Positions 5,752 to 14,632 of a stretch of 44,452 bases of DNA are shown piece after piece (position 1 is the first letter of the stretch; each line of letters starts with the position of its first letter). Under the pieces are notes generated by a model. The model worked only from the letters and a program-made list of their open reading frames with translations, did not search any database and was not told the DNA's origin. Position numbers and translations under genes: made by a program. The DNA is from Oscillospiraceae bacterium (GTDB lineage: Bacteria; Bacillota; Clostridia; Oscillospirales; CAG-272): positions 1 through 44,452 of the forward strand of contig SVSK01000013.1 of NCBI GenBank assembly GCA_015064345.1. The letters run 5' to 3'.

Positions 5752-8538
5752 TTACAGGAACCAGTCAGCTTCGTCGTCCCCGTTTTCCTCTTCATCGCCG
5801 TAGATATCATTCTCGTCGGGAGGTAGTGCGTCGGGGTCGTCATAATTGTAGTCGTAATCCGAATCAGGTGGCGTGTATCCGCTGTATTCAGCAGGCGGGT
5901 TTCCACCCCACGGTCTGTAGTCGCAGTGCTTATAGCAGTATGCGTTGTACGGAGTTTCTACATAGGTTGATCCGCAGTATTCGCCCTCTTCAAGCATATT
6001 TGTGAAATAGGGCACGCCCCACCATCCGCCAGGCTTGACAGATTCAGGCATTTCTCGGTAAACGTACTGTGCGTCCTCTACATAGATCTGAACCGGGAAG
6101 CTTCTGTCCTCAACTCGGATAAGCGCAACGCTTGTGCAATCCTTGGGATTACAGTTGGCAGATGCAATAAGGCCTGTTGAATTATCCCGCAGAACAACAA
6201 CGTGTGTGTCGCAGTATTCCGTAGGAGCAGACTCGCGAGTAAAGTAACCTGTCTCTGCTCTGTTTCCGCGAGGGTCAAGTGCACAGGCATCGGTGCAAAG
6301 CTTACCTGAATCCTTGCAGTAAGTTGCAGTAATTACACCGGGAGCTGTAGTAAATGTCTTGAGCGGTTCTCCGCCTGCGTTAGCTTCGTCAATATATTGC
6401 TGGTGAAGCATTGTCATTACCTTATCCCAGATAACGAGAGACGGGCTTGTTGTGAACATGCTGAGCGACTGGGGATAGTCGTACCCTGTCCACACGCCAC
6501 CAACATAGTACGGTGTATAACCAACAAAGTAACGGTCGAAGTCTGTACTTGTTGTACCTGTTTTACCTGCTACGTTTACGGTGTATCTGAGTGTACAAGC
6601 TGTAGCAGTACCCTGGTTTACTACGTTTTCCAGCATCTTTGTCATGATTGAAGCAGTTTCTTCGCTGATAACGATCCTGCTTTCGTCTTCCTTGCCGACA
6701 GTTACGTTATCGCGTGTACCGATTACGAGGTTTCCATTTGCATCTTCAACGTAAAGGTACAGGTTTGGTGTATTGTAAACGCCGTTATTCTGGAAGATAC
6801 AGTATGCGGAGGTCATCTCTAGAAGAGTTACACCCTTGTTAGGCTGACCGAGAGCAAGTGCCGCAAGACCGCGGTCCGTATATGTCTGTCCGCTTGAGTT
6901 TGTTGCAGACTCGATAAGGCTGTCAAATCCAAGCTGCTGCTTCATGAAGTCGAAGGAATAGTCTACTGTGATACGCTGCAGCACTTTCATGGCTACCGTG
7001 TTAACAGAACGGGTCACCGCGCTGTTTACGGTTGTCAGGCCTCTGAAAATATTGGGATAGTTATATGGGTACGGTGTGTAAGAATATACTGCCTCTGTAT
7101 CAGCCGTTGCCTCAACTTGAAGCTTTTCGTTGAACATCACGGGAGTATCGTCAATAACCGAGCCATATGAAATCAGTCCGAGATCAAGGGCGGGTGCGTA
7201 GACTGAAAGAGGCTTAATGGACGATCCCGGAGGTCGTACCGATACAGTAGCGCGCTCTGTTCCGCGGTTGATAAGCTTTTCTCCGCGTCCACCCACAAGA
7301 CCGAGAACGTCTCCCGTGTATGGGTCGCAAATAACCATTGCCGACTCCGGTTTCAAGCCGGATGAAACGCTCGGGAAGTATTCGTCGTCATTTTCGTAAA
7401 CAAGCTCTATGGTTTCCTGGACTGTGGGGTCCATGGGGATATAGATCTTGTATCCGCTGAAGAAGATCATGTTCCAAGCGGTAGTAGCATCAACGCCATA
7501 CAGCTCCATAAGGTCATCCTGAAGCTGTGTGAGCATTGCCTCAGTATACCAGTTATAAATGGTAAGTCCCTCTTCTACAGTTCCCTCTTCGTCAGTTGAA
7601 TACACGATATCCAGCTGCACAATGGCCTGTGCTTCACGGCATTCCGCCTCGGTAATGAAGCCGTTATTCTTCATCTCCTCAAGGACTACCCAGCGGCGCT
7701 CGTAGTTACCGATCTTTTCGACTTCCTTACCGTTCACTATTGTGGTGAAGTTGTCGTTGTGATACTTGGGCTCATACTGAGAAGGGTTCTTTACGATGGC
7801 TGCAAGAGCCGCACATTCAACGAGAGAAAGTTCTGAAACGTCTTTATCAAAGTAGAAGTTTGCTGCAGCCTGGACACCGTAGCATCCGTTTCCAAGGTAG
7901 ATAATGTTGAGATATGCTTCCATGATCTCTTCTTTACTCTTGATTTTCTCAAGATTGATCGCACGGAAGATCTCTTCAACCTTACGCTGAATGGTAACCT
8001 CTGACTCCTGTGTTACGTTCTTGATAAGCTGCTGGGTGATAGTAGATCCACCGCCCGATCCGCCTGTGAAGAACTTGAAGAATGATTTTACAGTCGTGAT
8101 CCAGTCAACGCCGTTGTGAGAATCGAAGCGCTTGTCCTCAATAGCAATAAATGCGTTGATCAGATCCTTGGGAAGCTGACTGTAGGACACAGCAAGAGAG
8201 TTGTCAGTCGAATACAGTCGTTGGTCAACTATCTCAACAGGTGTTCCGTCACGGTTGATTCTGTCTTCCACTGTATCATACTGCATATAGTAAATACGTG
8301 TAGTGGAGTCCTGTGTGACGGTTACGATAGTATTTGCATCTATCTCCAAATCAAGATGCTGATTAATATACACAGCAAATACCGATGCAACGATAATACC
8401 GGTTATCAGTCCGATAAGCAGCACCGTCAGGAATATATTTATGAAATAAGACAGAATTCTGAGCAAAACCTTGCCAACTATGCGAAGCACGTTCAGCACC
8501 TCTTTGCCCCAATTCACTTGCCTTTTCTGTTTATCCAT
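5752..8538 (-). CDS. class A penicillin-binding protein (PBP1a-type glycosyltransferase/transpeptidase)
   Basis: Start chosen at the ATG at 8538 (MDKQKRQVNWGK) because AAGGCGG lies upstream; the track start adds 28 unsupported residues. The 928-residue protein has a cytoplasmic tail and one membrane helix (about 27-57). A GT51 glycosyltransferase domain follows, with IAIEDKRFDSHNGVDW (catalytic Glu near 134) and GGGSTITQQLIKN. The transpeptidase has SSIK (serine near 439), SVN and KTGTT. It polymerises and crosslinks peptidoglycan on the outer face of the membrane. After the catalytic domain comes a cysteine-containing extension, then an extreme Asp/Glu/Tyr/Pro-rich C-terminus (see findings). 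It is 126 nt after dnaE, so it may have its own promoter, although none is convincing. Confidence 0.93.
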   Translation of the reverse strand: MDKQKRQVNWGKEVLNVLRIVGKVLLRILSYFINIFLTVLLIGLITGIIVASVFAVYINQHLDLEIDANTIVTVTQDSTTRIYYMQYDTVEDRINRDGTPVEIVDQRLYSTDNSLAVSYSQLPKDLINAFIAIEDKRFDSHNGVDWITTVKSFFKFFTGGSGGGSTITQQLIKNVTQESEVTIQRKVEEIFRAINLEKIKSKEEIMEAYLNIIYLGNGCYGVQAAANFYFDKDVSELSLVECAALAAIVKNPSQYEPKYHNDNFTTIVNGKEVEKIGNYERRWVVLEEMKNNGFITEAECREAQAIVQLDIVYSTDEEGTVEEGLTIYNWYTEAMLTQLQDDLMELYGVDATTAWNMIFFSGYKIYIPMDPTVQETIELVYENDDEYFPSVSSGLKPESAMVICDPYTGDVLGLVGGRGEKLINRGTERATVSVRPPGSSIKPLSVYAPALDLGLISYGSVIDDTPVMFNEKLQVEATADTEAVYSYTPYPYNYPNIFRGLTTVNSAVTRSVNTVAMKVLQRITVDYSFDFMKQQLGFDSLIESATNSSGQTYTDRGLAALALGQPNKGVTLLEMTSAYCIFQNNGVYNTPNLYLYVEDANGNLVIGTRDNVTVGKEDESRIVISEETASIMTKMLENVVNQGTATACTLRYTVNVAGKTGTTSTDFDRYFVGYTPYYVGGVWTGYDYPQSLSMFTTSPSLVIWDKVMTMLHQQYIDEANAGGEPLKTFTTAPGVITATYCKDSGKLCTDACALDPRGNRAETGYFTRESAPTEYCDTHVVVLRDNSTGLIASANCNPKDCTSVALIRVEDRSFPVQIYVEDAQYVYREMPESVKPGGWWGVPYFTNMLEEGEYCGSTYVETPYNAYCYKHCDYRPWGGNPPAEYSGYTPPDSDYDYNYDDPDALPPDENDIYGDEEENGDDEADWFL

Positions 8539-8664
8539 TATGGCATTCCGCCTTTCATATTTTGCTGAACTTTCAGCCAATGGTAGAATTATACTCTTAA
8601 TTTTTGAATCAGATATTAACACCGAATGATTTTACCGAAAAAATCAGGTGAAAAGCCCGTGTTT

Positions 8665-11600
8665 TTATCGCACAACCAGGTTATCCTCCCCCACGATCTC
8701 GGCAAGCTCGTTAAGAACGAACTCTTTCGGATCTATCATCATCTGCGGCTTCAGATATTCTCCGCCCTCAACTGAGTAGAAAACTGCAGGAATATATCCC
8801 TCAAAAATTCCACATACAGCCTGCGCACGTCTGAATTCCGACGATTCGGTTGAGGGTACGCGAATAAACACCTTGCGAGTCTCTTTTTTGATTTCTTGCT
8901 TTACTGCCTTCGCAGCCTTTTGCTCGTATCTTGAATATGAAAGTGTCTCAGCGTTTTCCAGATCTTCTGTTTGGGAATCCGCTACAAGTCCGATGATTCT
9001 GTCAACAAGTATCTTAACGTCCTCGTCTTCTCTGACACTCACGTTTCCCGACACCGCGATTACGGAATCATAATTCAAAAGATGACCGAATTTTGCAAGT
9101 ACCTTCGGGAATATAAGCAGTTCAATGGATGAAGTTCTGTCTTCAAGCATAACAAACGCCATCTGCTCACCGCTTTTGGTGTTTTTATTGGTTCGTTTTG
9201 ATACAGCACCCACAAGAGTCACACGAGTTCGCGGATTATCATTCTTTGCGGGTGCTTTTTCTGCACTTGCCTGCTCGTCTATGCTCTCTTCTGCCTCTTC
9301 CTTGAAAGCGGCGCGGATTTCCGAGATCTTTGACGGCTTCAGCTTTTCCGTATGCAACGTGTAATCGTCAAGCACGTGACCAGTGAGGTAGAGTCCACAG
9401 CTTTCCTTTTCCATAGCAAGCTTTTTCCTTGCGCTGAACTCGGGTATATCGGGAAAAGCAATACGCTCTGCCTTTGGAAGCTCTGCCTTTGGGGCTATGT
9501 CAAACATTCCGATCTGTCCGTCCACAACGGATGTGGAAATAAGCTTTTTATCAAGGAGTGATTCGTACACCGCCATAAGCTGACTTCTGCGCACACCGAG
9601 TGAGTCAAGCGCGCCTGACTTTATCAGCGTTTCAAGTTGACGCTTGTTGATATCCGTCTCGCGTACTCGCTCAATGAAGTCGTCTACATCGACAAATTCG
9701 CCGCCGCGGTTTCGCTCGTCAACGATTCGTGCAATGAGTGAGCCGCCGATGCTCTTCAGCGCAGTGAGTCCAAAGCGTATTGAATCACCTTCAACTCGGA
9801 AGTCTCCCCTGCTCTTGTTTATGTCGGGGGGCAGGATCTTTATGTTCTGCTTTGCACAGTCTGCGATGTATTCCGCAAGCTTATCGGTGGACGACATTAC
9901 GGAGGTGAGAAGTGCGCTGACGTACTCTCTGGGGTAATGTGTCTTCAGATATGCAGTTCTGAATGACAGCACCGCATATGCCGCCGCGTGGCTCTTATTG
10001 AATGCATAGTTTGCAAAGCTGACTATATCCTCAAACAGCGCCACTGCTTCGCTTTCCTCGATTCCCTGTGCTACAGCACCGTCGATGAATGCCTGACGTT
10101 CACCGTCAAGTACGCTTTGCTTCTTTTTCGATATTGCTCTACGCACCACATCAGCATGACCGAAAGAATATCCCGCTATCTCACGGAATATCTGCATTAC
10201 CTGCTCCTGATACACTATACAGCCGTATGTTACGTCAAGAATCGGTGCAAGCTTTGGCGTGCAGTAGTGGATTTTCGATGGGTCGTGCCGCGCTTCGATG
10301 TATTTGGGGATAGAATCCATGGGTCCCGGTCTGTACAGTGCGATCGCGGCGATGATGTCGTCCAGGCATCGGGGCTTCAGCTGTGTGAGCATCTGTCTCA
10401 TACCTGCAGATTCAAGCTGGAACACGCCGTCACACTTGCCTCGTGATATAGCTTCGTATGTGGCACTATCGTTTATATCAACCTTTGTCAGGTCAAAGTC
10501 GGGGTTATTTTCACGGATCTGCAACTCGGCATTGTTGATTATCGTAAGATAACGTAGCGCGAGAAAGTCAAACTTGAGAAGACCAAGCTCCGCGATCGTA
10601 TCCATGTCAAACTGTGTTACGGTAACACCGTTGTTCACAGCAATGGGAACGTAGGTAGTTAGGGGATTTTCGGTTATGACCACGCCTGCCGCATGAGTAG
10701 ACGCGTGTCTCGGCATACCTTCAAGAGCGGCAGCCATGTCGATAAGCTTACGGATCTCGGCATCTCTGTCGTACATTTCCTTAAGCTCACCAACCCGCAT
10801 AGCCTTTTCAAGAGACATACAAAGCTCCTGGGGTATCTGCTTTGCCACCGCATCAACGTCGCCGTAAGACATTCCCAGTGCTCGTCCAACATCACGAACA
10901 GCGGCACGGGCGGCAAGTGTACCAAATGTAACGATCTGTGCAGTATGATCCTCACCGTACTTTTCCCTGACATAAGAGATCGCTTCGTCACGTCTGTCGT
11001 AACAGAAGTCGATATCAAAGTCGGGCATGCTTACTCTCTCGGGATTGAGGAATCGCTCAAACAGCAGATCAAATTTTATTGAGTCTACGTCGGTTATGCC
11101 CACAAGATATGCAACAATACTGCCCGCGCCCGAGCCTCTTCCGGGACCGACGGGGATTCCCTTGCTCTTTGAATAGTTTACAAAATCCCATACAACGAGA
11201 TAGTACTCGCTGTAGCCCATTTTGGAGATAACGGAAAGCTCGTACTCTATTCGCTCTTCATAGGATTTGCGGTCGTGCTTTTCGTCGAACACGATGTGAC
11301 CGCGATTTATTCTTGATTCAAGGCCCTCGTATGCAAGCTTTTTCAGATATTCATCGGGATCTGAGCCGTCCTCCGGCTTGTATCTCGGAAGCCTTGTCTT
11401 GCCAAACTCAAAATCGAACTCGCACATATCCGCGATCTTCTGGGTGTTTTCACACGCACCTTCGTAGTCGCGGAACAGCTTTTCCATCTCTACCGTATTT
11501 TTATAATAGAACTCGTCCGTTTCAAATCCGATAGGTCTGCCGTCTGTGATAACGTTGTTAGTCTGGATACACATGAGTATCGCCTGTGTTTCGGAGTCGG

Positions 11601-12237
11601 CTTTTTTGATGTAGTGAACGTCGTTTGTAGCAACCATCGGGATACCCGTCTTCTCGGATATCTGACGCACTCCTGCGTTGACAACATCATCGTCACTCAG
11701 TCCGTGATCCTGAATTTCAAGGTAGAAATTACCTCTGCCGAATGCTTTATCAAGTCGGAGCGCGTATTCTTCGGCCTTGTCGTATTCACCCGCAACGATG
11801 CAACGCGGAATATACCCCGCAAGACAAGCTGAAAGACAAACAAGCCCTTCGGTATGCTTTTCCAGCAGATCTGTGTCTATTCGCGGTTTGGAGTAGAATC
11901 CATCGGTATATGCCTTAGATACGAGATAGATAAGATTATTCCATCCCGTTTGATTCTTCACAAGCAGAACAAGGTGTGAGCTACCCGCATCGTACTCTTT
12001 TTCTCTATCGTACATACTGCGGCGCGCAACGTACACCTCACAGCCGATGATTGGCTTTATACCCTCCGCTTTGCAGGCTTTGTAAAACTCCACAACGCCG
12101 TACATAACACCATGGTCAGTTATTGCAACGGAATTGTGGCCAGCCAGCTTGGCAGCCTTTGGTATATCGGAAATACGGCAAGCTCCGTCAAGCAGGCTGT
12201 ATTCACTATGAAGATGCAGATGAACGAAGTTTCCCAT
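8665..12237 (-). CDS. dnaE: DNA polymerase III alpha subunit DnaE
   Basis: The 1190-residue protein matches DnaE length. The N-terminal PHP domain carries HLHLHSEYSLLDGA (residues 6-19) and AITDHGVMYG. The C-family polymerase core has GPGRGSGAGSIVAYLVGI and the catalytic aspartates in PDFDIDFC (about 408-415). Helix-hairpin-helix and OB-fold (TRVTLVGAVSK...) regions follow. In low-GC Gram-positives DnaE works beside PolC, extending primers on the lagging strand; polC is not in this window. A strong AAGGAGGG site precedes the ATG, and whiA ends 17 nt upstream. whiA-dnaE adjacency is seen in other Clostridia, to my knowledge. Confidence 0.96.
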   Translation of the reverse strand: MGNFVHLHLHSEYSLLDGACRISDIPKAAKLAGHNSVAITDHGVMYGVVEFYKACKAEGIKPIIGCEVYVARRSMYDREKEYDAGSSHLVLLVKNQTGWNNLIYLVSKAYTDGFYSKPRIDTDLLEKHTEGLVCLSACLAGYIPRCIVAGEYDKAEEYALRLDKAFGRGNFYLEIQDHGLSDDDVVNAGVRQISEKTGIPMVATNDVHYIKKADSETQAILMCIQTNNVITDGRPIGFETDEFYYKNTVEMEKLFRDYEGACENTQKIADMCEFDFEFGKTRLPRYKPEDGSDPDEYLKKLAYEGLESRINRGHIVFDEKHDRKSYEERIEYELSVISKMGYSEYYLVVWDFVNYSKSKGIPVGPGRGSGAGSIVAYLVGITDVDSIKFDLLFERFLNPERVSMPDFDIDFCYDRRDEAISYVREKYGEDHTAQIVTFGTLAARAAVRDVGRALGMSYGDVDAVAKQIPQELCMSLEKAMRVGELKEMYDRDAEIRKLIDMAAALEGMPRHASTHAAGVVITENPLTTYVPIAVNNGVTVTQFDMDTIAELGLLKFDFLALRYLTIINNAELQIRENNPDFDLTKVDINDSATYEAISRGKCDGVFQLESAGMRQMLTQLKPRCLDDIIAAIALYRPGPMDSIPKYIEARHDPSKIHYCTPKLAPILDVTYGCIVYQEQVMQIFREIAGYSFGHADVVRRAISKKKQSVLDGERQAFIDGAVAQGIEESEAVALFEDIVSFANYAFNKSHAAAYAVLSFRTAYLKTHYPREYVSALLTSVMSSTDKLAEYIADCAKQNIKILPPDINKSRGDFRVEGDSIRFGLTALKSIGGSLIARIVDERNRGGEFVDVDDFIERVRETDINKRQLETLIKSGALDSLGVRRSQLMAVYESLLDKKLISTSVVDGQIGMFDIAPKAELPKAERIAFPDIPEFSARKKLAMEKESCGLYLTGHVLDDYTLHTEKLKPSKISEIRAAFKEEAEESIDEQASAEKAPAKNDNPRTRVTLVGAVSKRTNKNTKSGEQMAFVMLEDRTSSIELLIFPKVLAKFGHLLNYDSVIAVSGNVSVREDEDVKILVDRIIGLVADSQTEDLENAETLSYSRYEQKAAKAVKQEIKKETRKVFIRVPSTESSEFRRAQAVCGIFEGYIPAVFYSVEGGEYLKPQMMIDPKEFVLNELAEIVGEDNLVVR

Positions 12238-12254
12238 ATTTCCCTCCTTATGTT

Positions 12255-12995
12255 TTAGTTTTCAGTATTTTCGAAAGATATTCCGGTTTTTTTGGCAAGT
12301 TCAAGTATTCTTTCAAGTCTGTGCCGCACACCGGATTTCGATACCGGCGGGTTCATCAGCTTGCCAAGATCTGTCAGTGAAAGCTGATCATTCTCAATAC
12401 GCAACATTGCAGTCTCTTTCAGATCGGCAGGTAGAGAGTCAATCTTTCCAGAGTCGATGAGCGCGCTGATTGCATCTGTGTATTTTTTTACTGCCTGAAG
12501 CTGTTTTTCTATATTAGCCGTATCGCAGTTTACCTGACGGTTTACGGAGTTGCGGAATTCGTGTACGATTTTCGAGTTCATTACGTCAAACGCCGCACCG
12601 TGTGCTCCCATATAAACGAGAAAGTCCTCAATCACCGCGCTGTCCTTAACGTACATGATGTACTTGTTTTTGCGAACTGACGGGCGGAATTCAAAGCCTG
12701 TGTCAAGAAGCATTTCCATTACCGAGTCTCTCACATCTTCATGGTAGAATGAAAACTCCATGTGATAGGACTTTTCAGGGTCGGTAACAGATCCGTATAC
12801 TGTAAAAAGTGTACGCCAAAATACCTCTCTGCAAACGTCGCAGCGGCATTTTCTGTAAATTTCTCCAAGCAACTGTGCCGAATCTGCCTTTTTATCAAGG
12901 TCGGATAGTGCCACCGAGGTGAATTTACAGCATTTTTTCTTGATTTCTACAGCTTCAAGCTGATTTTTTACTTTTTTTGAAAATGATTCTGTCAT
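12255..12995 (-). CDS. whiA: WhiA-type DNA-binding regulator, shortened N-terminal domain
   Basis: WhiA is a homing-endonuclease-derived DNA-binding protein required for sporulation septation in Streptomyces and linked to division and metabolism in Bacillus. The 246-residue product carries VYGSVTDPEKSYHMEF (residues 67-82), FRNSVNRQVNCDTANIEKQL and the C-terminal helix-turn-helix LTDLGKLMNPPVSKSGVRHR. All three are specific to WhiA. Usual members are about 300-330 residues. Here the first LAGLIDADG-type half, normally following the N-terminal helix, is nearly absent: only about 25 residues separate KKKCCKFTSVAL from the second half. A cluster of cysteines (22, 23, 50, 52, 55) flanks the deletion. 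The ATG overlaps murB by 4 nt (ATGA), and dnaE follows after 17 nt. Confidence 0.88.
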   Translation of the reverse strand: MTESFSKKVKNQLEAVEIKKKCCKFTSVALSDLDKKADSAQLLGEIYRKCRCDVCREVFWRTLFTVYGSVTDPEKSYHMEFSFYHEDVRDSVMEMLLDTGFEFRPSVRKNKYIMYVKDSAVIEDFLVYMGAHGAAFDVMNSKIVHEFRNSVNRQVNCDTANIEKQLQAVKKYTDAISALIDSGKIDSLPADLKETAMLRIENDQLSLTDLGKLMNPPVSKSGVRHRLERILELAKKTGISFENTEN

Positions 12996-13918
12996 TCTAC
13001 GTATATAACTTCTCGCTCAATGGCGCAACCGAATTTTTCAAGTATGGCTTTCTGAATGTGAGAAATAAGATCTTTAACATCCTTGGCTGTTGCGTCACCG
13101 ATGTTGATGATAAATCCGGCGTGCTTTTCCGACACCTGTGCTCCGCCGACCGTGTAGCCTTTCAGCCCTGCTTCGTCTATCATCTGAGCGGTAAACCTAC
13201 CCGGATAACGCTTGAACACGCTTCCCGCGCTGGGATATTCAAGAGGCTGCTTTGTGACACGGCGATTCATAAAGTCGTTCATCATCTCGGTGATCTCGTC
13301 GCTATTGCCCGGCTTAAGCTCGAACTTTGCAGACAGAATGATGCGGTTTGTGTGCTTGTATATGCTGTCGCGATAGCCGAAATTATGCTCGTCAAGCGTG
13401 ATGGTGTGCACTGTCAGATCATCAAGATCAAGATATGTACTTTCACGGAGCACGAATGCAACCTCGCCGTTGTATGCACCTGCGTTCATGTAAACTGCAC
13501 CGCCTACAGTACCGGGTATTCCGTTTGCAAATTCAAGTCCTGTGAGAGAGTTATCACGTGCTACCTTTGAGAGTGCAGTAAATGAATGACCCGCCTCTGC
13601 AAAGACTATATTATCCTCGCATTTCACTCCGCGCAAGGCACAAAGAGACACCACCGCACCGCGATATCCTTCATCGTCAAACAGCACGTTACTTCCGTTT
13701 CCGAGGAAGTAGTTGCGGACGCCTGTTTCCTTGATCATGCCGCAAAGATCCGTGAGAGACTGAATGTTCAGCGGGGTTATATATAAATCAGCAATGCCGC
13801 CAATACGAAAAGTTGTATGACGGCTCATAGGCTCATTATATTCTATTTGTATGCTGTCTGTGTGGGTTTTGTTGTACTCATTTACGAGTTCACACAGCTT
13901 TGTTAAATTATCAGTCAA
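12992..13918 (-). CDS. murB: UDP-N-acetylenolpyruvoylglucosamine reductase MurB
   Basis: The 308-residue flavoenzyme reduces UDP-GlcNAc-enolpyruvate to UDP-MurNAc with NADPH, the second committed step of peptidoglycan synthesis. FAD-binding signatures are TTFRIGGIADLYITP (about 35-49) and NYFLGNGSNVLFDDEGYRG. GLEFANGIPGTVGGAVYMNA, the catalytic-serine motif YPSAGSVFKR and GGAQVSEKHAGFIIN follow, so it is a type II (Gram-positive) MurB. The start is TTG at 13918 with CGGAGGTC upstream. It overlaps whiA by 4 nt and follows the YjjG-like gene by 15 nt. The rapZ and yvcK genes that often sit between murB and whiA are absent. Confidence 0.95.
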   Translation of the reverse strand: MTDNLTKLCELVNEYNKTHTDSIQIEYNEPMSRHTTFRIGGIADLYITPLNIQSLTDLCGMIKETGVRNYFLGNGSNVLFDDEGYRGAVVSLCALRGVKCEDNIVFAEAGHSFTALSKVARDNSLTGLEFANGIPGTVGGAVYMNAGAYNGEVAFVLRESTYLDLDDLTVHTITLDEHNFGYRDSIYKHTNRIILSAKFELKPGNSDEITEMMNDFMNRRVTKQPLEYPSAGSVFKRYPGRFTAQMIDEAGLKGYTVGGAQVSEKHAGFIINIGDATAKDVKDLISHIQKAILEKFGCAIEREVIYVE

Positions 13919-13933
13919 GTTGACCTCCGATAA

Positions 13934-14632
13934 TTATATAATTTCAAAAAGATCCGTGAGTTTACTAATATTATATGTCAATATCCGACCTTTGTCAGGC
14001 TGATTCTTCGGGTTGAATCTGCAGATATCAAGCCCGTATGCTATTGCTCCGTCGCAGTCCGATGTGAGAGAGTCACCGATAACAAGATAAGCTGACCTGT
14101 CGCTGTCTCCCACCGCGTTCAAAACGTAGTCAAAGTAGCCTTTGTCAGGCTTTGTATAACCGATATTCTCGGAAATGAACATTTTTTCAAAATAAGGCTC
14201 AAGTCCCGATATAGCAAAGCGGGAGATCTGAATATCGGCAATACCGTTTGTTACGATGAACATGCGGTATTTCTTCGAGAGAGCCGCGCACACCTCAACC
14301 GCATTCTCTATAAGGCAACCCTGCTGACCGAGAGCACGGATATACTCCTTCTTCATTGCAACAGCAAGCGCCTCACGTTCGTCATTGTCCCCGTGTCCGA
14401 GTCTACCGAGCAGAAGTCTGAATCGCTCTGTCTTAAGTGCCTCAAGAGTTATAGTACCGACCTCAAGTCTCTTCCAAAGAGAGTCGTTGATCTCGGAGTA
14501 GTCCGCGTACAGCTCTTCACTGTACACAAGTCCGCAGTTTTCAGCCGTTTCCCGAAAGGCCAAATACTCTGCCCGAGAAAAGTCGAGCAAAGTATTGTCC
14601 ATATCGAAAAGTATATACTTATATTTTGCCAT
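13934..14632 (-). CDS. yjjG: HAD-family nucleotidase, YjjG-like
   Basis: The 232-residue protein has motif I YILFDMDNTLLDFSRAEYLA (nucleophile Asp10), which with the aromatic and acidic context defines the YjjG branch. Motif II is MFIVTNGIADIQISRF, the conserved Lys lies in ENIGYTKPDKGYFDYVL, and motif IV is VIGDSLTSDCDGAIAYG. E. coli YjjG is a house-cleaning 5'-nucleotidase for non-canonical pyrimidine nucleotides. That specificity is inferred here. The ATG overlaps the tyrS stop by 1 nt (TAATG), so translation is coupled to tyrS. It is cytosolic. Confidence 0.87.
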   Translation of the reverse strand: MAKYKYILFDMDNTLLDFSRAEYLAFRETAENCGLVYSEELYADYSEINDSLWKRLEVGTITLEALKTERFRLLLGRLGHGDNDEREALAVAMKKEYIRALGQQGCLIENAVEVCAALSKKYRMFIVTNGIADIQISRFAISGLEPYFEKMFISENIGYTKPDKGYFDYVLNAVGDSDRSAYLVIGDSLTSDCDGAIAYGLDICRFNPKNQPDKGRILTYNISKLTDLFEII

